Source of the DNA: UBA4615 sp964399635
Lineage (GTDB): Bacteria; Pseudomonadota; Gammaproteobacteria; Burkholderiales; Burkholderiaceae_E
Direction: 5' to 3'
Assembly: GCA_964399635.1 (NCBI GenBank)
Contig: CAYNRU010000049.1
Coordinates: forward strand, 49,416 to 113,415
DNA length: 64,000 nucleotides
Shown here in pieces: positions 1-7,621 of this stretch. The position numbers and the translations under genes were made by a program. Below the pieces are notes generated by a model. The model worked only from the letters and a program-made list of their open reading frames with translations, did not search any database and had not been told where the DNA came from. Each line of letters opens with the position of its first letter. Position 1 is the stretch's first letter.

Positions 1-231
1 GGCCAGTTCGACACCGACCGGCTGCGCAAGACCTCCGAGTCGACCGCCAGGACCCTGGGCAAGACGACGCAGGAGGTGGCCGACATGCGCCGCGCCGCGA
101 TCCCGGCCAAGCGCTACGGCGAGGCGCTGGAGTTCGGTCAGATGTGCGCCTACCTGTGCAGCCAGCAGGCCTCGTACTACACCGGGCAGAACGTGCTGCT
201 CGACGGCGGCGCCTACCCCGGCACCTACTGA
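1..231 (+). CDS. Short-chain dehydrogenase/reductase, 3' fragment
   Basis: Only the last 76 residues are present; the gene begins left of the window. The tail carries the usual C-terminal SDR signature: a helix-rich stretch with RYGEALEFGQMCAYLCS, where cofactor-bound SDRs check membership of the sheet edge, then YTGQNVLLDGGAYPGTY, matching the family's 'TGQ-x-x-x-x-DGG' ending. The SDR family reduces or oxidises alcohols and ketones with NAD(P)H. Substrate cannot be told from this part. A convergent sugar-acid kinase gene follows 13 bases later, so a role in sugar or acyl metabolism is open. The family call is firm; specificity is unknown. Confidence 0.85.
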   Translation, partial: GQFDTDRLRKTSESTARTLGKTTQEVADMRRAAIPAKRYGEALEFGQMCAYLCSQQASYYTGQNVLLDGGAYPGTY

Positions 232-244
232 GCCGGGGGGCTGG

Positions 245-1183
245 TCAGCCCTCGGCCATCAGGCGCCTGACCGCGTCCGGCCGGGGCACCGGCGCCACCG
301 CGCCGAAGCCGGTGGTCGAGAGCGCGGCCGCGGCGTTCGCGTAGCGTGCGGCATCGGCCAGGCCGTCGCCGGCGGCGATGCGCGCGAGGCAGGCGCCGCA
401 GAAGCAGTCTCCGGCGCCGGTGGCGTCCACCGACCCGACCCGGTGTCCGGCGATGCGCTCAGCGCGCCCGCCGTCGCTGACGATGACGCCGTCGGCCCCG
501 AGTTTGAGGAACACCACCCTGGCGCCCAGCCGGTGGCTCCAGTCGATGATCGCCATCGGGTCGTCGAGGCCCGAGAGCGCCTGCGCGTCGTCCAGGCTCG
601 GGAAGAAATAGTCGGACAGGCCAGCGGCCGCCCCGATCATCGCCCGGGCCCGGGTGAGTGGCCACAGCTTGAGCCGCAGGTTGGAGTCGAAGGCGACCGC
701 GACGCCGGCTGCGCGCGCCGCCTCGAACGCATGCAGCACCGCGTCGCAGGCCGTGCTCGAGATGCCCAGGCTGATGCCGGAGGCCTGCACGATGCGCGAC
801 GCGCGCACGAGCTCGAGCGGCAGGTCGGCGGGCCGCAGCCGGCTCGCGGCCGAGCCGGCGCGCAGGTACGAGAAGGCATGGCCCGCCGGCCCGTGGGTCA
901 CGAAGTAGACCGCGGTGTGCGCGGACGGGTCGATGGCGACGCCGTCGGCGGCGACTCCCTCGGCGCGCCACAGCTCGAGCAGCATCCGGCCGAAATCGTC
1001 GTCGCCCAGGCGCGTCAGCACCGCCGCGCGCGCGCCGCTGCGGGCGGCTGCGATCGCCATGTTGGAGGTGTCGCCGCCGAAGCCCTGCAGGAAGCCGGGG
1101 CGCCCGGGGGCGGTCTGGTTGAACTCGATCATCGGTTCGCCGATGGCGAGGACGTCGAAGCGCGGGGCGGGGGCGGGCGTCAC
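245..1183 (-). CDS. kdgK: PfkB-family sugar kinase, probable 2-keto-3-deoxygluconate kinase
   Basis: A ribokinase-like (PfkB) kinase that would phosphorylate a sugar acid, most likely 2-keto-3-deoxygluconate, in the cytoplasm. Visible motifs are the N-terminal sheet ending in AIGEPMIEF, the substrate-binding GGDTSNMAIAAARSGA and the second PfkB signature DATGAGDCFCGA with its catalytic Asp (GAGD) near the C-terminus. I start it at a GTG (first base 1183), giving 312 residues. The frame stays open to an ATG at 1264, but those extra 27 residues are Arg/Pro-rich and unlike the family. There is no strong Shine-Dalgarno at either start. The gene is divergent from qor. KDG kinase is preferred over fructokinase because of the GGDTSN motif; substrate is inferred. 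Confidence 0.85.
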   Translation of the reverse strand: MTPAPAPRFDVLAIGEPMIEFNQTAPGRPGFLQGFGGDTSNMAIAAARSGARAAVLTRLGDDDFGRMLLELWRAEGVAADGVAIDPSAHTAVYFVTHGPAGHAFSYLRAGSAASRLRPADLPLELVRASRIVQASGISLGISSTACDAVLHAFEAARAAGVAVAFDSNLRLKLWPLTRARAMIGAAAGLSDYFFPSLDDAQALSGLDDPMAIIDWSHRLGARVVFLKLGADGVIVSDGGRAERIAGHRVGSVDATGAGDCFCGACLARIAAGDGLADAARYANAAAALSTTGFGAVAPVPRPDAVRRLMAEG

Positions 1184-1345
1184 GTCTGGGGTGGGCCAGG
1201 GGCGGGAGGGGTGCCTCCGTATCGTGCCACACGGGCCTGCATTGCGCGCCGGGCGCCCCGGCACTGGCTATACTCCCCGCGACCGCCGTGGCTGCGCGCC
1301 CGGCAGGACCCGTCACCCCCATCAGAACGCCCAATCGGAGCTCCC

Positions 1346-2314
1346 ATGCCCAAGGCCATCCGCATCCAGCAGACCGGCGGTCCCGAAGTGCTGCAGTACG
1401 TCGAGGTCGAAGTCGGCCAGCCCGGTCGCGGCGAGGCGCAGGTGCGCCACCACGCGATCGGCCTGAACTTCATCGACTGCTACTTCCGCAGCGGCCTGTA
1501 CCCGATGCCGCTGCCCGCCGGGCTCGGCACCGAGGGCGCGGGCGAGGTGGTCGCGGTGGGCGAGGGCGTGACCGAGGTGCGCGTCGGCGACCGCGTCGCC
1601 TATGCCGGAGGCCCCCCGGGCGCCTACAGCGAGCTGCGCAACATGCCGGCCCACAGGCTGGTGAAACTGCCCAAGGCGATCGGCTACGAGACCGGCGCGG
1701 CGATGATGCTCAAGGGCATGACGGTGCAGTACCTGTTCCGCCGGACCTACAGGCTCCAGAAGGGCCAGACCATCCTGTTCCACGCGGCCGCGGGCGGCGT
1801 GGGCCTGATCGCGATGCAGTGGGCCAAGGCCCTCGGCGTCACCGTGATCGGCACGGTCGGGTCGCCCGAGAAGGCGGCGCTGGCCCGCGCGCACGGCGCC
1901 GACCACGTGATCCTGTACAACAAGGAGAACATCGTCGAGCGCGTGCGCGAGATCACCAAGGGGGCGATGGTGCCTGTGGTGTACGACTCGGTCGGCAAGG
2001 ACACCTTCCAGGCCTCGCTCGACTGCCTCGCGCCCTTCGGCCTGATGGTGAGCTTCGGCAATGCCTCGGGCCCGGTGCCGCCGATGCCGCTGACCGCGCT
2101 CAAGGGCACGCTGTACATCACGCGCCCGTCGCTGATGCCGCATACCGAGAGCCGCGCGAACCTGCTCGAGATTGCCGGCGACCTGATGAAGATGGTGTCG
2201 TCGGGCAAGGTGAAGATCGAGATCGACCAGCGCTACAAGCTGTCCGACGCGGTGCAGGCGCACCGCGACCTCGAGGGTCGCAAGACGACCGGCTCGACGG
2301 TGCTGCTGCCCTGA
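1346..2314 (+). CDS. qor: Zinc-free quinone oxidoreductase (NADPH:quinone reductase, MDR family)
   Basis: 322-residue medium-chain dehydrogenase/reductase of the quinone oxidoreductase type, which transfers electrons from NADPH to quinones in the cytoplasm. The N-terminal GroES-like half has the characteristic NFIDCYFRSGLYP and PAGLGTEGAGEVVAVG stretches. The Rossmann half shows AAAGGVG (residues 147-153) followed by LGVTVIGTVGSPEKAALA, typical for NADPH binding. No zinc-binding Cys/His cluster is present, as expected for this subfamily. The ATG at 1346 has a GGAG eight to nine bases upstream. Its length matches E. coli QorA (about 327). The tcdA gene starts two bases after the stop, so the two are probably co-transcribed. 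Confidence 0.93.
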   Translation: MPKAIRIQQTGGPEVLQYVEVEVGQPGRGEAQVRHHAIGLNFIDCYFRSGLYPMPLPAGLGTEGAGEVVAVGEGVTEVRVGDRVAYAGGPPGAYSELRNMPAHRLVKLPKAIGYETGAAMMLKGMTVQYLFRRTYRLQKGQTILFHAAAGGVGLIAMQWAKALGVTVIGTVGSPEKAALARAHGADHVILYNKENIVERVREITKGAMVPVVYDSVGKDTFQASLDCLAPFGLMVSFGNASGPVPPMPLTALKGTLYITRPSLMPHTESRANLLEIAGDLMKMVSSGKVKIEIDQRYKLSDAVQAHRDLEGRKTTGSTVLLP

Positions 2315-2316
2315 CC

Positions 2317-3180
2317 GTGAGGGCGATCGAGCCTTCGGCGGTGCCGGGGGCGGCCTGCGCGCCGCCCGACACGGACGCCGCAGGCCGGCGCTTCGGCGGG
2401 CTCGCGCGGCTCTACGGCGAGGCGGGTGCCGCGCGGATCGCGCACGGCCACGCGGTCGTGATCGGCGTGGGCGGGGTCGGCTCCTGGGCCGCGGAGGCGC
2501 TGGCGCGATGCGGCATCGGACGGCTCACGCTGATCGACATGGACCACATCGCCGAGTCGAACGTGAACCGTCAGGTGCACGCGCTCGAGTCGACCTTCGG
2601 TGCCTCCAAGGTCGGCGTGATGGCCGCGCGCATCGCCGGGATCTCGCCTGCCACGGAGGTCCTCGCGATCGACGATTTCGTCACCGTGGAGAACGTCGCT
2701 GCCCTGCTCGACGCCGCCGCGGGCGTGGTGATCGACGCCATCGACGCGCCGCGCGCCAAGGCCGCCGCGATCGCGCTGTGCACCGCGCGGGGCCAGCCGA
2801 TCGTCGTGTGCGGCGCGGCCGGCGGACGTACCGACCCGCTCGCGCTGCGCCGCTCCGACCTCGCCGAGGCGCGGGGCGACGCGCTGCTTTCTTCCGTGCG
2901 CGCGCGCCTGCGCCGCGATCATGGTTTCACCCGAGAGCGCGGCGCGCGGCTCGGCGTGGATGCGATCTGGTCGCCGGCCCCGCAGGGCGTCGCCCTGCCT
3001 GCCGGGGGCGTGGGCGGGGCCGGCATGCCGCTCGCGTGCTCGGGCTACGGCTCGGTGGTGATGGTGACCGCGGCCATGGGCTTTGCCGCGGTGGCCGACG
3101 CGATCGGGGCGCTGCTGCGTGGGCCGTCGCCGACGCGGCCGACTCACGGGCCACCGCGCGCGCAGCACCCGCCGGCCTGA
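2317..3180 (+). CDS. tcdA: tRNA threonylcarbamoyladenosine dehydratase (TcdA/CsdL, ThiF-like)
   Basis: E1-like ATP-dependent enzyme that cyclises t6A to ct6A at position 37 of ANN-decoding tRNAs. The glycine-rich nucleotide loop VIGVGGVGSWAAEALARCG lies at about residues 48-66, followed by LIDMDHIAESNVNRQ, the ThiF/MoeB-type adenylating region with its Asp and Arg. The C-terminal half has the family's GTGGG-like segment CSGYGSVVMVTAAMGF. The most upstream usable start is a GTG two bases after qor's stop, giving 287 residues (E. coli TcdA is 268). The first 25 residues are poorly conserved in character, so a later start is possible. It is convergent with fbp across a 28-base gap. Confidence 0.9.
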   Translation: MRAIEPSAVPGAACAPPDTDAAGRRFGGLARLYGEAGAARIAHGHAVVIGVGGVGSWAAEALARCGIGRLTLIDMDHIAESNVNRQVHALESTFGASKVGVMAARIAGISPATEVLAIDDFVTVENVAALLDAAAGVVIDAIDAPRAKAAAIALCTARGQPIVVCGAAGGRTDPLALRRSDLAEARGDALLSSVRARLRRDHGFTRERGARLGVDAIWSPAPQGVALPAGGVGGAGMPLACSGYGSVVMVTAAMGFAAVADAIGALLRGPSPTRPTHGPPRAQHPPA

Positions 3181-3208
3181 GCCGCCGGGGCCCGACGGCT
3201 GCCCGCCG

Positions 3209-4216
3209 TCAGGCGTCCTTGTGGTAGCGCGTGACCCGCTCGACCTCGTTGCGCGAGCCCATGAACACCGCGACGCGCTCGTGCAGCGACGCCGGCTGGA
3301 TATCGAGGATGCGGCCGTGGCCGTTGGTCGCCATGCCGCCCGCCTGCTCGACCAGGAAGCCCATCGGGTTGGCCTCGTACAGCAGCCGAAGCTTGCCCGG
3401 CTTGGACGGCTCGCGCGCGTCGGCCGGGTACATGAAGACGCCCCCGCGCGTCATGATGCGATGGATGTCGGCGACCATCGCCGCGACCCAGCGCATGTTG
3501 TAGTCCTTGCCGAGCGGGCCTTCGCGGCCTGCCGTCAGCTCGTGCACGTAGCGCTTCACGGGCGCGTGCCAGTGCCGCGCGTTGGACGCGTTGATCGCGT
3601 ACTCACGGGTGTCGGCCGGGATCTTCATGCCGTCGGTGGTCAGCCACCATGAGCCGGTCTCGCGGTCGAGGGTGAAGCAGGCGACGCCGTCGCCGACGGT
3701 CAGCACGAGCATCGTCGAGGGGCCGTAGACCGCATACCCGGCGGCGAGCTGGGCCGAGCCCGGCTGCAGGAAGTGCGACTCCTGCGGCTCCTTGACGCCC
3801 TCGGGCAGTCGCAGCACCGAGAAGATCGTGCCGATGGAGACGTTGACGTCGATGTTCGAGGAGCCGTCGAGCGGATCGAAGACCAGCAGGAACTCGCCCT
3901 TGGGGTAGCGGTTGGGAACGTTGTACGAGTGGTCCATCTCCTCGGACGCCATGGCGGCCAGGTGCCCGCCCCATTCGTTGGCCTCGAGCAGCGTCTCGTT
4001 GGCGATCACGTCCAGCTTCTGCTGGACCTCGCCCTGCACGTTCTCGGAGCCGACCGAACCGAGGACTCCCGACAGCGCGCCCTTGCCGACTGCGTAGCTG
4101 ATCCGCTTGCAGGCGCGGGCGACCACCTCGAGCAGCAGCCGAAGTTCGGCCGGGATCAGGTCCTTCTCGCGCTGCTTCTCGACCAGGTACTGGGTCAGGC
4201 TGATCTGCTTGGCCAT
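3209..4216 (-). CDS. fbp: Fructose-1,6-bisphosphatase, class I
   Basis: Converts fructose-1,6-bisphosphate to fructose-6-phosphate in gluconeogenesis (and in the Calvin cycle where present). The 335-residue length fits the class I family. Metal-binding residues are visible in EEMDHS and in the signature FDPLDGSSNIDVNVSIG (DPLDGSSN at residues 114-121). The C-terminal AREPSKPGKLRLLYEANPM with GGVFMYPAD corresponds to the substrate-binding and signature region. A GGAG lies about 11 bases before the ATG. The 109-bp gap to the upstream pepN stop contains a candidate promoter and an interrupted palindrome (annotated separately), so fbp may have its own regulation rather than reading through from pepN. 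Confidence 0.97.
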   Translation of the reverse strand: MAKQISLTQYLVEKQREKDLIPAELRLLLEVVARACKRISYAVGKGALSGVLGSVGSENVQGEVQQKLDVIANETLLEANEWGGHLAAMASEEMDHSYNVPNRYPKGEFLLVFDPLDGSSNIDVNVSIGTIFSVLRLPEGVKEPQESHFLQPGSAQLAAGYAVYGPSTMLVLTVGDGVACFTLDRETGSWWLTTDGMKIPADTREYAINASNARHWHAPVKRYVHELTAGREGPLGKDYNMRWVAAMVADIHRIMTRGGVFMYPADAREPSKPGKLRLLYEANPMGFLVEQAGGMATNGHGRILDIQPASLHERVAVFMGSRNEVERVTRYHKDA

Positions 4217-4245
4217 AAAGCGCGTTCTCCGTGACTGTTAGGCCG

Positions 4246-4289
4246 ATTATCCGCCAGCCCGGCTGCCAGGACCGTGACGCGGCTCACGG
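4246..4289 (-). promoter_or_regulatory. Candidate fbp promoter and operator-like palindrome
   Basis: On the minus strand a GATAAT hexamer (4251-4246) sits about 30 bases before the fbp start and resembles a sigma-70 -10 box. Overlapping where the -35 box would be is a perfect 6-bp inverted repeat with a 6-base spacer (CCGTGA at 4272-4277, TCACGG at 4284-4289). No good -35 hexamer is visible, which would suit an activated or repressed promoter. Another CCGTGAC copy occurs at 4229-4235. This is inferred from pattern only. Confidence 0.35.
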
Positions 4290-4325
4290 AGGGAGTGCGG
4301 CCGAAGGCGGGAGGACTGCCCTGCC

Positions 4326-6992
4326 TCAGGCCAGCGCCTTGCAGACGACCTCGAGCACATCGGGCGAGCGCGCCTGCGCTGCGACCCGTTCGAGGGCGGC
4401 GCGCATCGCGGCCTGGCGCGCCGGACCGAACTTGCGCCAGCGGTCCATCGACCGCGACAGCCGCGCGGCGACCTGCGGGTTCAGTGCATCGAGCGCCAGC
4501 ACCTGCTCGGTCCAGAACGCATAACCCGAGCCGTCCTCGGCGTGGAACTCGGCCAGGTTGCCGGCGCAGAAGCTGGTGACCAGTGCTCGCACCTTGTTGG
4601 GGTTGCGGATCGAGAACGCGGGATGGCCCATCAGCGCGCGCACCCGCTCCAGCACCGCCGGGTGGCCGGGCTGGCGGTGCATCGTGGCCTGAAGCATGAG
4701 CCACTTGTCCATCACCAGCGGCTCGTCGCCGAAGGCGTCCGCGAATGCGGCCAGCGCGGGCTCGCGCCGGGGCGAGCCCGACTGCACCAGCGCGACCAGC
4801 GCGCCGAGCCGGTCGGTCATGTTGTCGGTCGCGGCGATCTGCGCGTCGGCGAGCGCGTCCGCGCCGTCGATGCCGGCCTCCACCAGCAGCGCAAGCGCCG
4901 CGTTGCGCAGCCCGCGCCGGCCGGCGCTGGCCGGGTCGGGGGAGTAGGGGCCGTCGATGCGCATCGCGTCGAACGTGGCGCGCAGCACCGGCGCGAGGCC
5001 GCGGCCGATCGCGTCGCGCACCGCGTTGCGGGCCGCCCGCAACGCGACCGGATCGACCACCTGCAGCTGCTCGGCGATGAAGCCCTCGGAGGGCAGGCCC
5101 AGCAGCTGCTCGCGCAGCGCCGGGTCGAGCGCGGGGTCCGCGAGCGCGCGGCCGAGCGCGGCCACCAGCGCGGCGCCCGCGGTCGCGACCGGCTCGCCCG
5201 CGAGCGTGCGCATGATTGCAGACACGGCCAGGCGCTGCGAGGCCTCCCAGCGGTTGAATGCGTCGGCGTCGTGGGCGAGCAGGAAGGCCAGGCCCGCGTC
5301 GTCGATGTCGTGCTCCAGGATCACCGGCGCCGAGAACTCGCGCAGCAGCGAGGGCAGGACGAAGCGCGTGCCGTCGGGCGCGGCGGGCGGGTCGATGCCC
5401 TCGAACACGAAGCGCTGCTCGGGCTCGGTGAGCTCGAGGGTGCGGTGCGCGAGGTCGCGCCCGTCCGGGCCGATCAGCCCGACGGTCACCGGGATGTGGA
5501 AGGGGGCCTTGTCGGGCTGGCCGGGCGACGGCGGGCACCACTGGCGCAGCGTCAGCGTATAGGTGCGCGCCGCTGCATCGAAGTGCCCCTGCGCATGCAG
5601 CCGCGGCGTGCCAGCCTGCGAGTACCAGCGGCTGAACTGGCCCAGGTCGCGGCCGTTGGCGTCGGCGACCGCCGCGACGAAGTCCTCGCAGGTCACGGCC
5701 TGGCCGTCGTGCCGCTCGAAGTACAGCGCCATGCCACGCGCGAAGCCCTCGCGCCCGACCAGCGTCTGCAGCATCCGGATGACCTCCGCGCCTTTCTCGT
5801 AGACCGTGACCGTGTAGAAGTTGTTGATCTCCTGGTAGCTGTCGGGCCGGATCGGGTGGGCCATCGGGCCCGCGTCCTCCGCGAACTGCACGCCGCGCAG
5901 CACGCGGACGTCGTCGATGCGCTTGACGGCGCGCGCGCTGCGTGCCGACGCCTCGTCGGCGCAGGCATCGGCCATCACGTCGGCCGAGAACTCCTGGTCG
6001 CGGAAGACCGTCAGGCCTTCCTTGAGCGTCAGCTGGAACCAGTCCCGGCAGGTCACGCGGTTGCCGGTCCAGTTGTGGAAGTACTCGTGCGCGACCACCG
6101 ACTCCACGTTCGCGAAGTCGGTGTCGGTCGCGAGGCGCGGGCTCGCGAACACGTATTTCGTGTTGAAGATGTTGAGGCCCTTGTTCTCCATGGCGCCCAT
6201 GTTGAAGTCGCCGACCGCGACGATCATGAAGCGGTCAAGGTCGAGCTCCAGCCCGAAGCGGCGCTCGTCCCAGCGTATCGAGCGGACCAGCGACTGCATC
6301 GCGTGGTCGGTGCGGTCGAGGTTGCCGGGCTCGACCCACACCTGCAGCAGCGCGTCGCGCCCGGAGCGCGTGGTCAGCCGCTCCTCCTGCGCGACGAGCC
6401 GGCCCGCGACCAGCGCGAACAGGTAGCTCGGCTTGGGGAAGGGGTCGACCCAGCGGGCGCGGTGGCGGCCGTCGGGCAGGGGGCCCGACTCGACCAGGTT
6501 GCCGTTGGACAGCAGCACCGGCCAGCGCGCGGCGTCGGCCACCAGCTCGACGCTGTAGCGGGCCATCACGTCCGGGCGGTCGGGGAAGTAGGTGATGCGC
6601 CGGAAACCCTGCGCCTCGCACTGCGTGAAGAAGTTGCCGTTGGAGACGTACAGGCCCATCAGGCCGGTGTTGGACGACGGGTCGATCGCGACCTCGGTCA
6701 CCAGCGTGAACGCGGCGGGCGGCCCGTCGATCTGCAGGCCCTCGGGGCCGGCGTGCAGCCGCTCGGGAGGCACCGGCACGCCGTCGAGCGTCGCCGACAG
6801 CAGTTCCAGCGCCTCGCCGTCCAGCCACAGCGGCGCGTCGGCGGGCGCGTCGTCGCGGCGGCGGATCGTCATCGTGGCGGTCACGCGGGTGCGTGATGGA
6901 TCCAGGTCGAAGCGCAGGTCGATCGTGTCGACCGCATGGGCCGCGGGCGTGTAGTCGAGGCGTCGTACAGTGACCGGCTGGTCGGTGCGCAT
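4326..6992 (-). CDS. pepN: Aminopeptidase N (M1 family zinc metallopeptidase)
   Basis: 888-residue cytoplasmic aminopeptidase that trims N-terminal residues from peptides in the last steps of protein turnover. The exopeptidase motif GAMENKGLN starts at residue 266. The zinc site is HEYFHNW (residues 302-306) with the third ligand Glu325 in LTLKEGLTVF, giving the canonical HExxH-x18-E spacing. DQEFSADVMAD and the long helical C-terminal domain are typical of the E. coli PepN clade (870 residues). I choose the ATG at 6992 (start MRTDQPVTVRRLDY); the frame is open further up to 7157, but that part is Arg/Ala-rich and would overlap the neighbouring gene's end. It lies 47 bases after the propeptide-like gene on the same strand. 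Confidence 0.97.
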   Translation of the reverse strand: MRTDQPVTVRRLDYTPAAHAVDTIDLRFDLDPSRTRVTATMTIRRRDDAPADAPLWLDGEALELLSATLDGVPVPPERLHAGPEGLQIDGPPAAFTLVTEVAIDPSSNTGLMGLYVSNGNFFTQCEAQGFRRITYFPDRPDVMARYSVELVADAARWPVLLSNGNLVESGPLPDGRHRARWVDPFPKPSYLFALVAGRLVAQEERLTTRSGRDALLQVWVEPGNLDRTDHAMQSLVRSIRWDERRFGLELDLDRFMIVAVGDFNMGAMENKGLNIFNTKYVFASPRLATDTDFANVESVVAHEYFHNWTGNRVTCRDWFQLTLKEGLTVFRDQEFSADVMADACADEASARSARAVKRIDDVRVLRGVQFAEDAGPMAHPIRPDSYQEINNFYTVTVYEKGAEVIRMLQTLVGREGFARGMALYFERHDGQAVTCEDFVAAVADANGRDLGQFSRWYSQAGTPRLHAQGHFDAAARTYTLTLRQWCPPSPGQPDKAPFHIPVTVGLIGPDGRDLAHRTLELTEPEQRFVFEGIDPPAAPDGTRFVLPSLLREFSAPVILEHDIDDAGLAFLLAHDADAFNRWEASQRLAVSAIMRTLAGEPVATAGAALVAALGRALADPALDPALREQLLGLPSEGFIAEQLQVVDPVALRAARNAVRDAIGRGLAPVLRATFDAMRIDGPYSPDPASAGRRGLRNAALALLVEAGIDGADALADAQIAATDNMTDRLGALVALVQSGSPRREPALAAFADAFGDEPLVMDKWLMLQATMHRQPGHPAVLERVRALMGHPAFSIRNPNKVRALVTSFCAGNLAEFHAEDGSGYAFWTEQVLALDALNPQVAARLSRSMDRWRKFGPARQAAMRAALERVAAQARSPDVLEVVCKALA

Positions 6993-7039
6993 GATTCGGG
7001 GGCCCGCGAAAGGTTGACCGCCGATTGTATGCGCCGCGT

Positions 7040-7621
7040 CTACTTGAGCGTGCGCTGCACCCACCAGTCGGGCTGTGCGGACGCGAACAGGCCGCGCTCG
7101 TGCAGCCGGTTCGCGAGCTCGAGCGAGGCGAGCCCCGCCGGCGCCTCGAGCAGCCACACCATGTCGGAGACCCGGCGGGTCGGCGTGGCGCCGGCCTGCG
7201 CGATCAGCGCGCGCGCACCGGCGTCGTCGAGCGGGGACTTGAGCACCACCAGCACGCCGCCGGGCAGCGCGCGGGCGCGGCCGGACTCATCGCGCAGCAC
7301 CGGGGACACCAGCGGGGTCGTCGACTTCAGGCCGCGCGCCGGCTGCAGCACGCTTGCGCCCTGGCCGACCGCGCGCGGCGTGAAGTCGGCCTCGAGCGAG
7401 GCGTCCAGCACGAGCGCGCGGCGCGCGGTACCGTCGTGCCACCAGTGGGTCGGTACGGCCTTGAGGGCGCGCGCGCCGCGCCCCGGCTTGGCAGCGGTCT
7501 CGAGCGTCGCGGCGTCGAGCGGGCCCGCTCCGGGGGGCGCGGCGCCCGCCTCGAGGGCGAGCGCGGCCGCCACGATCAGCGCGCCGCGGGCGGCGACGCG
7601 GGCGATGCGCTCAGCGGCCAT
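7040..7621 (-). CDS. Secreted propeptide-like protein paired with S8 protease
   Basis: 193 residues. Residues 1-28 look like a signal peptide: a short basic start, a hydrophobic run (ALIVAAALALEAGAA), then small residues before cleavage. The C-terminal third (GGVLVVLKSPLDDAGARALI to LFASAQPDWW, about residues 121-188) has the alternating pattern of the propeptide domain that normally precedes the catalytic domain in Gram-negative subtilases: a beta strand, a helix, a strand ending in VWLLEAPAG, a helix 'ANRLHERG', then 'F-x-x-A-x-P-D'. Its ATG lies inside the last codons of the upstream protease gene (11-base overlap, 7611-7621), so the two are translationally coupled. I infer a trans-acting chaperone/inhibitor for that protease. 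No catalytic motif is present in this protein. Confidence 0.6.
   Translation of the reverse strand: MAAERIARVAARGALIVAAALALEAGAAPPGAGPLDAATLETAAKPGRGARALKAVPTHWWHDGTARRALVLDASLEADFTPRAVGQGASVLQPARGLKSTTPLVSPVLRDESGRARALPGGVLVVLKSPLDDAGARALIAQAGATPTRRVSDMVWLLEAPAGLASLELANRLHERGLFASAQPDWWVQRTLK

Noticed and set aside
1184..1264. 27-residue N-terminal extension of KDG kinase from the ATG at 1264
   Set aside because: Arg/Pro-rich, unlike PfkB kinases, and running into the divergent qor promoter region; a GTG at 1183 gives a normal start.
3181..3208. GC-rich near-palindrome between tcdA and fbp as a terminator
   Set aside because: Mismatch in the stem, a one- to three-base loop and no T-run on either strand.
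4542..6896. 784-codon open frame on the plus strand
   Set aside because: It runs exactly antisense to pepN, whose motifs and length are beyond doubt; the frame is rich in Arg, His, Gln and Val as expected for the complement of GC-rich codons.
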